Below, piece after piece: positions 8,529 to 17,131 of a DNA stretch of 64,000 nucleotides. Position 1 is the first letter of the stretch. Each line of letters opens with the position of its first letter. The notes under the pieces were generated by a model. That model searched no databases, was not told the origin of the DNA, and was given only the letters and a program-made list of their open reading frames with translations. Made by a program: the position numbers and the translations under genes. The stretch is from Sedimentibacter sp. (lineage in GTDB: Bacteria; Bacillota; Clostridia; Tissierellales; Sedimentibacteraceae): positions 1-64,000 of the forward strand of contig JAHDLA010000008.1 in NCBI GenBank assembly GCA_018436705.1, read 5' to 3'.

Positions 8529-10100
8529 ATGTCTTTAATACAAGTAAACAATTTGACATTCAGACATGAAACGAACTATAAAAATATATTTGAAAATACA
8601 ACATTTGAAATTGATACTGACTGGAAACTCGGATTTATAGGAAGAAACGGCAGGGGAAAAACTACGTTACTAAAATTACTTATGGGTAGGTATAAGTACA
8701 GCGGTAATATAGAAGCTTCTGTAGAGTTTGATTACTTTCCTTTTAAAGCTGAAGTTGAACAAAACACTCTTGAAACCGTAAGAAATATAGTAGCTCCTTT
8801 CACTTACTGGGAAAAAGAAATGGACCGATGTATTCGCGAAAAATCTGATAGCTCAATTGAAAAATATGGAGAACTATTAGATTTATATGTCCATAACGAC
8901 GGATACATTATTAATGAATTAATTGAAAAAGAAATAAGGAAGCTTTATGTTGATGCTGAAATCCTATCACGTAAATTCAATACCCTCAGCAGCGGCGAAA
9001 AAACAAAAGTCATGATTGCCGCACTGTTTCTGAAAAAAAACAATTTCCTGCTTATTGATGAACCTACAAATCATCTGGATTTAGAAGGAAGAAATTGCGT
9101 TTCCGAATATCTGAGTCAGAAAAGAGGATTTATATTGGTTTCGCACGACAGACATTTCCTTGACTCTTCGGTCGATCACATACTGTCAATAAACAAATGC
9201 AGCATCGAAATTCAGAAAGGAAATTTTTCTAGTTGGCAAGAAAATAAAAATAGACAGGATGCTTATGAAATAAATAAAAATGAAAAGCTTAAACGTGAAA
9301 TTCTTAATCTCGAGGAATCATTCAGGAGAACATCCGGATGGAGTGATAAGGTAGAAGCATCTAAAATAGGAGAACACTCCTGTGACAGAGGATACATAGG
9401 ACACAAAGCGGCAAAAATGATGAAAAGGGCAAAATCCATTGAACGGCGAAAACTTAAATCTCTTGATGAAAAGAAAAAGCTTCTTAATAATATTGAACAA
9501 TTTAATTCCCTTAAAGTAATTCCCAAGCCTTATCATAAGGACACTCTTATATATGTTGATAATCTAAGCATATGCTTTAACAACAGAAAAGTAATTGAGA
9601 ATGTAGGATTTTCAGTAAATCAAGGTGACAGAATTGCTTTAAGGGGCAAGAACGGTTCAGGAAAATCAAGCATATTAAAAGTATTGATTGGTAAAAATGA
9701 TTGCTATGGCGGAACCGTCAATATAGGTAGTAACTTGATTATATCATACGTTCCGCAAGACACGTCTCTTTTGAAAGGCAGCTTTCAAAATTTCATAAAT
9801 GACAAAAATATAAATGAAAGTGTCTTCAGAATGTTAATGTCAAAATTTGATATGTATTCGGATGATTTTTCCAAAAATTTAGAGGAGTTAAGCGAAGGTC
9901 AGAAAAAGAAGGTATTAATTGCCAAGAGTCTGTCAGAAAGTGCTCATCTATATGTTTGGGATGAACCACTGAACTTTATTGATGTATATTCTAGAATTCA
10001 AATACAAGAGCTTATAGAAAATTTCGAGCCGACAATGATTTTTGTAGAACACGATTATTCTTTCAATGAAAATATATCAACTAAAATAGTAGAACTTTAA
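8529..10100 (+). CDS. ABC-F ribosomal protection protein (Lsa/CplR-like)
   Basis: The 523-residue protein has two ATP-binding cassettes and no membrane domain. Cassette 1 has Walker A GRNGRGKTT (about residue 38), signature LSSGEKTK and Walker B LLIDEPTNHLD. Cassette 2 has Walker A GKNGSGKSS, signature LSEGQKKK and Walker B YVWDEPLNFID. The inter-domain linker (about residues 240-320) is basic and helical, as in antibiotic-resistance ABC-Fs that reach into the E site and dislodge drugs from the peptidyl-transferase centre. Overall shape resembles Lsa/VmlR/CplR proteins giving lincosamide, pleuromutilin and streptogramin A resistance. The second Walker B departs from the usual DEPTNHLD. AAGGAGGG precedes the ATG. 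The drug spectrum is inferred. Confidence 0.88.
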   Translation: MSLIQVNNLTFRHETNYKNIFENTTFEIDTDWKLGFIGRNGRGKTTLLKLLMGRYKYSGNIEASVEFDYFPFKAEVEQNTLETVRNIVAPFTYWEKEMDRCIREKSDSSIEKYGELLDLYVHNDGYIINELIEKEIRKLYVDAEILSRKFNTLSSGEKTKVMIAALFLKKNNFLLIDEPTNHLDLEGRNCVSEYLSQKRGFILVSHDRHFLDSSVDHILSINKCSIEIQKGNFSSWQENKNRQDAYEINKNEKLKREILNLEESFRRTSGWSDKVEASKIGEHSCDRGYIGHKAAKMMKRAKSIERRKLKSLDEKKKLLNNIEQFNSLKVIPKPYHKDTLIYVDNLSICFNNRKVIENVGFSVNQGDRIALRGKNGSGKSSILKVLIGKNDCYGGTVNIGSNLIISYVPQDTSLLKGSFQNFINDKNINESVFRMLMSKFDMYSDDFSKNLEELSEGQKKKVLIAKSLSESAHLYVWDEPLNFIDVYSRIQIQELIENFEPTMIFVEHDYSFNENISTKIVEL

Positions 10101-10171
10101 ATATTGATCAACCTTAAAACTTGCTCTTTATATTCTTTTCACTTCACTTATTCATTTATTTTTTCTTAATT

Positions 10172-10206
10172 ATAGTGTATTATTAAAATGATAATACACT
10201 ATTTTC
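10172..10206 (+). terminator. Terminator after ABC-F gene
   Basis: A perfect 12-bp stem ATAGTGTATTAT/ATAATACACTAT (10172-10183 with 10191-10202), 7-nt loop, followed by TTTTCTT, 71 bp after the ABC-F stop codon and ahead of the kinase gene. Confidence 0.75.
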
Positions 10207-10259
10207 TTGTAACTGTTATTAATTTATACGGTCGAAGATTAAGATCAGGCGGTGATATA

Positions 10260-11153
10260 ATGAAATACTTAATAGGTATTGATGCAGGCGGCAGTAAATC
10301 TGAGCTTAAGACATATGATTTAAGCGGAAGAATTCTGTCAGAAATAGCTGGAGGAGCAGGAAATCCTGCTATAAATCTGGAAAATACGATACACAATGTT
10401 GTATCTCTTATAAATAAATGTACATCCAAACTTGGAAAAGAATGCATGCTTATTTCAATTGGAATGGCATCAGTAGAAACAGGTAATTATGCTGAACTAA
10501 TAAAAAAATATGTTGAAGATTCATGTAAAATTGAAACTTTGGTTTTTAATGATGGAGAAATGGCTTGTAAAGCATATTTTCAAGAGGATGACGGAATATT
10601 GGCAATTGCGGGTACCGGCTCTTCGTGCTACGTTCAAAAAAATGGTCAGGGCGAAATGGTTGGAGGCTGGGGGCATATTTTAGGTGATGAAGGAAGCGGA
10701 TATCATATAGTCATAGAACTTTTCAAAGAGATAATTTATAACATTGACAAAAATATTGAATTAGATAATTTAAGCGTGCGAGCCCTTAGGAAAATAGGCG
10801 GCTCCTCCCGATCCGAAATAATGAATTTCATTTATAATAATGAAAAGGATACCATAGCTGCGCTGTTTCCAATAATTGCACATTGTGGCGAAAACGGAGA
10901 TAATCATGCTGAAACATTGCTGAATACGGCAGGGAAAAGCCTTGCAGAGCTTACTTCCACAGCTTATAAAAAAATGAGATTTAAAGGGCATATTACTATA
11001 GGAATAAAAGGCGGCGTGTTTCACAACAGCATAGTAATAAGGAAATCGTATATAAATGAGCTTAAGAAACAACTTAAAAGCTTCAGCATAATTGAAAAGG
11101 ATATTTCCGCAACAAGGGCCGTGCTTCACTTATATAGCAATAAACGGTTATAA
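10260..11153 (+). CDS. BadF/BadG/BcrA/BcrD-family ATPase, GlcNAc-kinase-like
   Basis: The 297-residue protein belongs to the ASKHA fold. The phosphate-1 motif is IGIDAGGSKSELKTYD at the very N terminus, with AIAGTGSSCYV (about residue 115) and GGWGHILGDEGSGYHI (about 133) matching N-acetylglucosamine/glucosamine kinases of the BadF group. It most likely phosphorylates an amino sugar using ATP in the cytosol. I place the start at 10260: GGCGGTGATATAATG supplies a binding site and the family begins right at this methionine; an in-frame ATG 72 bp earlier overlaps the upstream terminator. It stands alone between two hairpin terminators, without sugar-transport genes beside it. Confidence 0.82.
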   Translation: MKYLIGIDAGGSKSELKTYDLSGRILSEIAGGAGNPAINLENTIHNVVSLINKCTSKLGKECMLISIGMASVETGNYAELIKKYVEDSCKIETLVFNDGEMACKAYFQEDDGILAIAGTGSSCYVQKNGQGEMVGGWGHILGDEGSGYHIVIELFKEIIYNIDKNIELDNLSVRALRKIGGSSRSEIMNFIYNNEKDTIAALFPIIAHCGENGDNHAETLLNTAGKSLAELTSTAYKKMRFKGHITIGIKGGVFHNSIVIRKSYINELKKQLKSFSIIEKDISATRAVLHLYSNKRL

Positions 11154-11156
11154 AAC

Positions 11157-11195
11157 AACTCCCCATTTTGATTATAATAATCAAAATGAGGAGTT
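11157..11195. terminator. Bidirectional terminator between kinase gene and mutS2
   Basis: A long inverted repeat pairs AACTCCCCATTTTGATTAT with its complement 11178-11195 (one mismatch), flanked by T runs on both sides. It lies 4 bp after the kinase stop and 10 bp after the convergent mutS2 stop. Confidence 0.85.
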
Positions 11196-11204
11196 TAAAA
11201 TTTA

Positions 11205-13583
11205 CTATTTGAATGTTACAATTGTTACGCCATCTCCGCCTTCGTTGAATGTGCCCAGCCTGGATGACTTAACATGCTTGTGTTTTTTCAAAAATTGTGT
11301 TACTCCTTCTCGCAGTATTCCCATTCCTTTGCCGTGAATAACCTGAACCTCGTTTAAATTTGACATAAAAGCATCATCCAAGTATTTGTCCAGTTCAAGA
11401 AGTGCTTCTTCAAGATTAAGTCCCCTCAAGTCAACAATAGGGTTAATAGAAGATGTTTTCAACTTAATCATTCTTGATGTTCTTGTTTTCTGCTTCTCCT
11501 CTTCGTCAGATTTAATTTTAACTAAATCTGCTTTCTTAACCTTCATTTTTATGATTCCAACTTGAACCATTATATTTTGAGAACTATCAACATCCGAAAT
11601 AATGTGTCCCTTCTGATTAAGATTTTTTACCAGAACAGCATCTCCATTTGATAGCTCCGCCTTTTCATCATAATTATCATCATTGAAAATTTGTTCCGTA
11701 TATTGATTTTCATTTAGTTCCTTTGTCTTTTCATTCAGGCTCTGTCTTAGGTCATTAATGCGACGTACCTTGTCCTTATCCATATCCACATTCATTTTCC
11801 TGAGCTCTTTAATAATTTCTGATGCTTCTCTCTTAGCATTTTCTACTATTCTTCTCGCTTCATAATTTGCATCATTTATCATTTTTTCGCTTTTTTCAAG
11901 AGACTTCCTCTCTTTAGAAATAAAACTTGAATGTTTTTTCTGGCTTTCTTCATTCAATCTATCAATTTCATGCGTTTTTTCCTCAATGTATATACGTCTT
12001 TCCTCAATTTGCCTCAATGCGTCTTCAAATTCAACTTTATCAGTTTCTATAGTTTCCCTTGCTTTGTCTATTATTTCCTTGCTTAATCCTAGCTTCTTAG
12101 ATATTTCAAATGCATTGGATTTTCCAGGGACGCCTATTAGTAGCTTGTATGTAGGACTTAGAGTTTCAACGTTAAATTCCACGCTTGCATTAATAACAGC
12201 TTTTTTTGTAAGTGCATATAACTTAAGTTCACTATAGTGTGTGGTAGCAGCAGTCACTATTTTTCTGTCAAGAAGGGTATCCAAAATAGACGTAGCTAGA
12301 GCAGCTCCCTCAGTTGGGTCAGTTCCTGCTCCTAACTCATCAAACAAAACGAATGATTTTTCATCCACTTCGCGCAATATTTTAACTATGTTGGTCATGT
12401 GAGATGAAAAAGTGCTCAAACTTTGTTCAATGCTTTGTTCATCACCTATATCTGCAAACACCGAGCTAAAAACAGATATTTCCGTACCATACTCGGCAGG
12501 AAGGTGAAGTCCTGCCATTCCCATCAAAGTAAAAAGCCCCAATGTTTTAAGTGAAACAGTTTTTCCACCTGTATTTGGACCTGTAATTATAAGTGTGGTG
12601 AATTCATCTCCTAAATATGCATCTATGGGAACAACAACCTTTGGATCAATCAATGGATGTCTTCCCTTTTTAATACGAATATATCCTCTGTCATTAATTT
12701 TAGGCTCTATTCCATTTATGCTTATGGCAAACTTACCCTTTGCAAATATAAAGTCTAACTCTGTTAATATATCTTGGTTTGAGACCATTTCAGACGAAAT
12801 GTCTCCTATCATACCGCTCAATTCAAGTAGAATTCTTTCAACTTCCTTTTTTTCCTTAACTTTTAAGTCAGTAATATCATTTGTCATTTCTACAATGGCC
12901 ATTGGCTCTATAAAAATTGTAGACCCAGTTGATGACTGATCGTGTACAATCCCTTTAACCATAGCTCTGTATTCTCTTCTGACAGGGATTACATATCTGT
13001 CATTCCTCATTGTAACAATTGTTTCTTGAAGATATTTTTGCATAGCAGATGATCCCACGATTTGATTTATTTTGTTTTTTATGGAATTCTGCTTAATTTG
13101 TATTTCCTTTCTGATACGTTTCAATTCAGGGCTGGCATCATCTGCTATCTCTTCTTCGCTTATTACTATGTTATATATATGTTCCTCTGTTTCCTTATTT
13201 ACGTATATATCAGAACATAGCTTTTCAAGCGTTTCATAATAGGATTCATCTTTATTATTTAAGGTAACATAATTTTTTATCAATCTGCCTGCTCTAAGGG
13301 TGTCTGCACAGTTCAATAAACCCCTCAGAGAAATTATTCCGCCAACCGATCCTCTTTTTACATATTCTTTTATATCAGTAATTCCCCCCATTGGAGGATT
13401 CCCTTTTTCTATTATAATTGAAAGTGCTTCTGCCGTTTGCTTCTGCATAAATTTCACGCTGTCTATATCAGACGAAACGTCCAATTTTTTTAAATATTTT
13501 TTTCCGTTTACAGTTTCCGCAAACTCTGTGAGCTTCTCAATTATTTTATTAAATTCCAAAACCGATTTTGTTTTTTCCTTCAT
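11205..13583 (-). CDS. mutS2: MutS2 (RqcU) endonuclease/ribosome-splitting ATPase
   Basis: The 792-residue protein has the MutS core and ATPase with Walker A GPNTGGKTVSLK (about residue 335), VFADIGDEQSIEQSLSTFSS and Walker B FVLFDELGAGTDPTEGAAL. A coiled coil follows (about 500-620), then a KOW-like strand region and a C-terminal Smr nuclease domain (about 715-792) with VDLRGLNLEEAL and VIHGKGMGILREGV. It lacks the MutS mismatch-recognition domain, so this is MutS2, not MutS. In Bacillus, MutS2 splits stalled collided ribosomes and feeds ribosome quality control; it was also linked to recombination. Length matches the family (about 785). Monocistronic. Confidence 0.97.
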   Translation of the reverse strand: MKEKTKSVLEFNKIIEKLTEFAETVNGKKYLKKLDVSSDIDSVKFMQKQTAEALSIIIEKGNPPMGGITDIKEYVKRGSVGGIISLRGLLNCADTLRAGRLIKNYVTLNNKDESYYETLEKLCSDIYVNKETEEHIYNIVISEEEIADDASPELKRIRKEIQIKQNSIKNKINQIVGSSAMQKYLQETIVTMRNDRYVIPVRREYRAMVKGIVHDQSSTGSTIFIEPMAIVEMTNDITDLKVKEKKEVERILLELSGMIGDISSEMVSNQDILTELDFIFAKGKFAISINGIEPKINDRGYIRIKKGRHPLIDPKVVVPIDAYLGDEFTTLIITGPNTGGKTVSLKTLGLFTLMGMAGLHLPAEYGTEISVFSSVFADIGDEQSIEQSLSTFSSHMTNIVKILREVDEKSFVLFDELGAGTDPTEGAALATSILDTLLDRKIVTAATTHYSELKLYALTKKAVINASVEFNVETLSPTYKLLIGVPGKSNAFEISKKLGLSKEIIDKARETIETDKVEFEDALRQIEERRIYIEEKTHEIDRLNEESQKKHSSFISKERKSLEKSEKMINDANYEARRIVENAKREASEIIKELRKMNVDMDKDKVRRINDLRQSLNEKTKELNENQYTEQIFNDDNYDEKAELSNGDAVLVKNLNQKGHIISDVDSSQNIMVQVGIIKMKVKKADLVKIKSDEEEKQKTRTSRMIKLKTSSINPIVDLRGLNLEEALLELDKYLDDAFMSNLNEVQVIHGKGMGILREGVTQFLKKHKHVKSSRLGTFNEGGDGVTIVTFK

Positions 13584-13684
13584 TGTACATTCCTTTCGTA
13601 ATGTTCATAAAGTTCTCAAAAAACTTAATGCCTAATTCGTCATACACAGTAGCCTGCATACTGATATTATTTTTCTCCTGTTTC

Positions 13685-13706
13685 AAAAAAGAACGCTGAA
13701 GCGTTC
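13685..13706 (-). terminator. Terminator after zapA-like gene
   Basis: Stem GAACGC/GCGTTC extended by AA/TT with loop TGAA, followed on the minus strand by six T residues (13690-13685). It lies 32 bp beyond the stop of the coiled-coil gene and above mutS2. Confidence 0.88.
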
Positions 13707-13737
13707 TTTATTTATTTTAAATTAATGAAAAGCCCTA

Positions 13738-14820
13738 CTAAACAGAGGTTTCCTCTTCAAGCAGTTCCATAAGTTCCTTGTTGTCTTTTTTAAGCTTTTC
13801 AATTTCTAATTGATTCTGAAAATTTTCTGTTTCTTTTCGGTTTAATTTTTCCTGCAACTCATTGTTGTTGCTGACTAAGTTTTCCTTATCATTATTTATC
13901 ATCAACAGTTCTTCTAAATATTTTTCCTTTTCATCATTAATGCTATCATAATTATTCTTTAAAAGATCTGCACTTGCTTTATACTCTGCAATCACTTTAT
14001 CCTTACTGCTAATTATATCATCTTTTTCACTGAGTTTATTCTGTAGCATAGCTATTTTATTATTTAATGACTCCACTTCTTTTTGTTTTGAATCAATAGT
14101 TAAACTTAATTTTTGGTGTTCGTCGTTAATGTTGTATATTTTTTGAGTTTTATCCTCATTAGAGCTTTTTAATTCTCGTATGGTTTTCTCAAGCTGTGAA
14201 ACTACCTGTTCTCTCTCGTTAAGCTTAAGTTGTAGCTTTGATATTCTTCCGTTTAAACTGCTCTTAGTGTTATTCATAAAGCTCAACTCTTTTGTGAAAT
14301 TTTCACGTTCATTCTTAAGCTCTTCGCAAGTTTCTTCCAGTTCTTCATTTTTGCTTTTTAATTCATTTATTAGAACCTCACTTTTTAAAAGTTGCTGTTC
14401 CTGCTCACTTATTTTATCCTGAAGTCTGGATATCTGAGAATTTAAATACTCCCTATCATTGTCTCTTGCCAGCAGTTTTTCTTTGTATCTTTCCTTTTCA
14501 ATAACTGCTTCAGATGATTTTTCTATTGCCTCTTCTTTTTCTCTAATAGCAGTTTCTCTTTGCTCTTTCAAAATGGCTATTTCTTCAATTATCTCATTTT
14601 TATAGGACTCAACTTCATTTGTAAGCTTCATATATTTGTCAACTATAACAAATGAGGATAATATCAGTTTATCCATTTCATTAAATCTTCTATTTGAATT
14701 TGCTATCTGATTTATTTGATCATTTATAACAGTTTCTATCTGCTTTACGTATTCGGGACTTTCATCGGTTTTGACATTATATTTTTTATCACCAACAATT
14801 ATTTCTATTTTATTCATCAT
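13738..14820 (-). CDS. ZapA-domain protein with long coiled coil
   Basis: The 360-residue protein begins with a ZapA-type cell-division domain (residues 1-70: KIEIIVGDKKYNVKTDESPEYV, then the helix ending LILSSFVIVDKYMKL). Typical ZapA is only about 90 residues; here some 280 residues of nearly continuous heptad coiled coil follow, rich in E, K, N and L. ZapA binds FtsZ and bundles protofilaments at midcell, so this could be a ZapA that tethers the ring to something. I start at 14820 because AAAGGGG lies 5 bp ahead of ATG ATG; the longer ORF up to 14892 has no good site. It sits between mutS2 and dxs; in clostridia zapA is commonly next to mutS2. Confidence 0.8.
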   Translation of the reverse strand: MMNKIEIIVGDKKYNVKTDESPEYVKQIETVINDQINQIANSNRRFNEMDKLILSSFVIVDKYMKLTNEVESYKNEIIEEIAILKEQRETAIREKEEAIEKSSEAVIEKERYKEKLLARDNDREYLNSQISRLQDKISEQEQQLLKSEVLINELKSKNEELEETCEELKNERENFTKELSFMNNTKSSLNGRISKLQLKLNEREQVVSQLEKTIRELKSSNEDKTQKIYNINDEHQKLSLTIDSKQKEVESLNNKIAMLQNKLSEKDDIISSKDKVIAEYKASADLLKNNYDSINDEKEKYLEELLMINNDKENLVSNNNELQEKLNRKETENFQNQLEIEKLKKDNKELMELLEEETSV

Positions 14821-15015
14821 CAAATCCCCTTTATTCTTCTTTTGATATTTGAATATTTTTATATATAGTAATTCTCTTTCGTGTGCATACAATTATTCAA
14901 GTTTATATAATAATATTAAAGTATACAACCTAAAATATCAATAGTTAATAATATTTTTTGACTATTTTTGATAATGAAAATAAGCTTTTCTTAATATTTT
15001 TAAATTTTTACAGTA

Positions 15016-16896
15016 TTATCTTTTTATTCCGACAGTCCTTAACAATTTTGCCGAAACAAAATCTGCGATGCTTTGAGGGTCAAGCTTATTTTCTGCCAAC
15101 AGCTCTTCAACTGACCCATGTTTTATAAAATTGTCGGGAAGTGCAATTATATTTACATCTACAGTTTTCGGTATTATATCTTTGATTACAAGGGCTGCTC
15201 CATAAAGTGAAGCTTCACTTATTATCACTGCATGTTCCGTTTTATTTACAGAGTTAATAATCAGCTCGTGATCCAATGGTTTTGTAAACCTTAAGTTAAG
15301 CACTTCAGCATCTATTTCGCTTTCTTTTAATATCTCTCTTGCTTCAATTGCCGTTTCCACCATTCTGCCGCAAGCAATAATTGTAACATTCTCTCCATAA
15401 GCTGCAATAACTCCCTTGCCCCTTTCTATTTTAGTTTCACTGTTACTAATATTCCTCTTGGAACTTCCTCGAGGATACCTCAATACAATCGGGCCGTCAA
15501 ATTCATTCACCGCAAAATCAATCATGTTTTCAAACTCTCTGTAATCAGCAGGAGCCATAACTGTCATATTAGGGATCTGACAAAGAAATGCTTCATCAAA
15601 TACACCTTGGTGAGTTTCTCCGTCGTTTCCAACCAAGCCTGCTCTATCAACAGCAAAAACAACATGGAGATTTTGTAATGCAACATCGTGAACCACTTGA
15701 TCATATGCTCGCTGCAAAAACGAAGAATAAAGAGCAACAACAGGTATTATTCCATTTACTGAAAGACCTGCTCCCATTGTCACCGCATGCTGTTCAGCAA
15801 TTCCGGCATCAAAAATACGTTCTGGATATTTTTTTGCAAACCCGGTTAATCCTGTACCATCAGTCATAGCAGCTGTTATTGCTACCACCTTGTCATTTTT
15901 CTGCGCTATTTCGCAAAGTTTATTTCCAAAAACATTAGAGTATGATGGTACTCCAGATTTTTTTAATTTATCTCCTGATACTACATCAAACGGAGAAACA
16001 CCGTGGAATTCATTTGGCCTTAATTCTGCGTACTTATATCCTTTTCCTTTTTTGGTTATAACATGCATTATTAAAGGCCCTTCAATGTTTTTAGCAATCT
16101 TAAACGATTTAAGAAGTTCATCTATATTGTGTCCATCGATAGGTCCCATATAAGTAAGTCCCAACTCTTCAAACAGCATCCCTGGAACAACCACCTTCTT
16201 AATTCCATCCTTAGCTCTTTTCAGAAACTGTTTAAGTTTTTTCCCGCAAAGCGGTAAACCATTCAGCAACTTTTCAACATCTTTTTTTGTTGAAAGGTAT
16301 CTTTCGTCTGTTCTTAATCTTTGCAGGTACCGTGATAGCCCTCCAACGTTTTGTGAAATAGACATTTCATTATCATTTAATATGATCATAAGCTTTGTAT
16401 TACTTCTTCCGGCATCATTTAATGCTTCAAAAGCCATTCCTCCTGTAAGAGCACCATCTCCTATCACCGCTACGACTTCATAATTCTCATTTTTTAAATC
16501 TCTTGCTCTGGCCATCCCTATAGCTGCAGAAACTGATGTACTGCTATGCCCTGTGTCAAATGCATCATATACGCTTTCACTACGTTTAGGAAATCCGCTC
16601 ATACCATTAAGCTGCCTGAGGGTATTCATCCGAGCTTTTCTACCTGTAAGTATTTTATGTACATACGATTGGTGCCCAACATCCCATATTATTTTATCAT
16701 CGGGAGTATTTAATGCATAATGCAGAGCAATTGTCAATTCAATAACCCCCAGATTTGATGCAAGGTGACCTCCTGTTTTTGATACGCTTTCTATTATATA
16801 TTCTCTCAATTCATCGCTGAGTGTTTTCAATTCATTAATATTAAGCCGGCGTAAATCATCCGGCGAATTTATCTTATCTAAATATTTCATATACAT
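15016..16896 (-). CDS. dxs: 1-deoxy-D-xylulose-5-phosphate synthase
   Basis: This 626-residue thiamine-diphosphate enzyme condenses pyruvate and glyceraldehyde-3-phosphate to DXP, the first step of the MEP isoprenoid pathway and a source for thiamine and pyridoxal. The N-terminal domain carries FDTGHSSTSVSAAIG and the TPP/Mg motif VIGDGALTGGMAFEALNDAG; the pyrimidine domain has DAGIAEQHAVTMGAG and VVFAVDRAGLVGNDGETHQG; the C-terminal transketolase domain ends near 610. I start at ATG 16896, 8 bp after AGAGGTGG; ATG 16890 is the alternative and an in-frame GTG at 16908 falls inside the binding site. Monocistronic, divergent from ppdK. Confidence 0.97.
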   Translation of the reverse strand: MYMKYLDKINSPDDLRRLNINELKTLSDELREYIIESVSKTGGHLASNLGVIELTIALHYALNTPDDKIIWDVGHQSYVHKILTGRKARMNTLRQLNGMSGFPKRSESVYDAFDTGHSSTSVSAAIGMARARDLKNENYEVVAVIGDGALTGGMAFEALNDAGRSNTKLMIILNDNEMSISQNVGGLSRYLQRLRTDERYLSTKKDVEKLLNGLPLCGKKLKQFLKRAKDGIKKVVVPGMLFEELGLTYMGPIDGHNIDELLKSFKIAKNIEGPLIMHVITKKGKGYKYAELRPNEFHGVSPFDVVSGDKLKKSGVPSYSNVFGNKLCEIAQKNDKVVAITAAMTDGTGLTGFAKKYPERIFDAGIAEQHAVTMGAGLSVNGIIPVVALYSSFLQRAYDQVVHDVALQNLHVVFAVDRAGLVGNDGETHQGVFDEAFLCQIPNMTVMAPADYREFENMIDFAVNEFDGPIVLRYPRGSSKRNISNSETKIERGKGVIAAYGENVTIIACGRMVETAIEAREILKESEIDAEVLNLRFTKPLDHELIINSVNKTEHAVIISEASLYGAALVIKDIIPKTVDVNIIALPDNFIKHGSVEELLAENKLDPQSIADFVSAKLLRTVGIKR

Positions 16897-17131
16897 CCCT
16901 CGCTCCACCTCTTAATATTTAATAATTATATATTGTTATAATAAATATGTCAAAATTTTATTATTTATTGTTTGCACTAAAAATACGCTGTACTTTTTAG
17001 TGAAAATGTTATATCATAAATTATATTTTTTTCTTAATAGTATGTCAAAATGTTCAGCAGCAAATTTAAAGAAAAAAGCAGTATTAAGCATAATAAATGT
17101 TAAATTAGGAATTTTAATACAGGAGGGAAAC

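Noticed and set aside
13300..13635. Plus-strand ORFs antisense to mutS2
   Set aside because: They are shadows of the coding frame, with no binding sites or recognisable products.
17000..17131. 44-residue N-terminal extension of PPDK
   Set aside because: The family starts at MSKKWVYLF, and AGGAGGG directly precedes that ATG.
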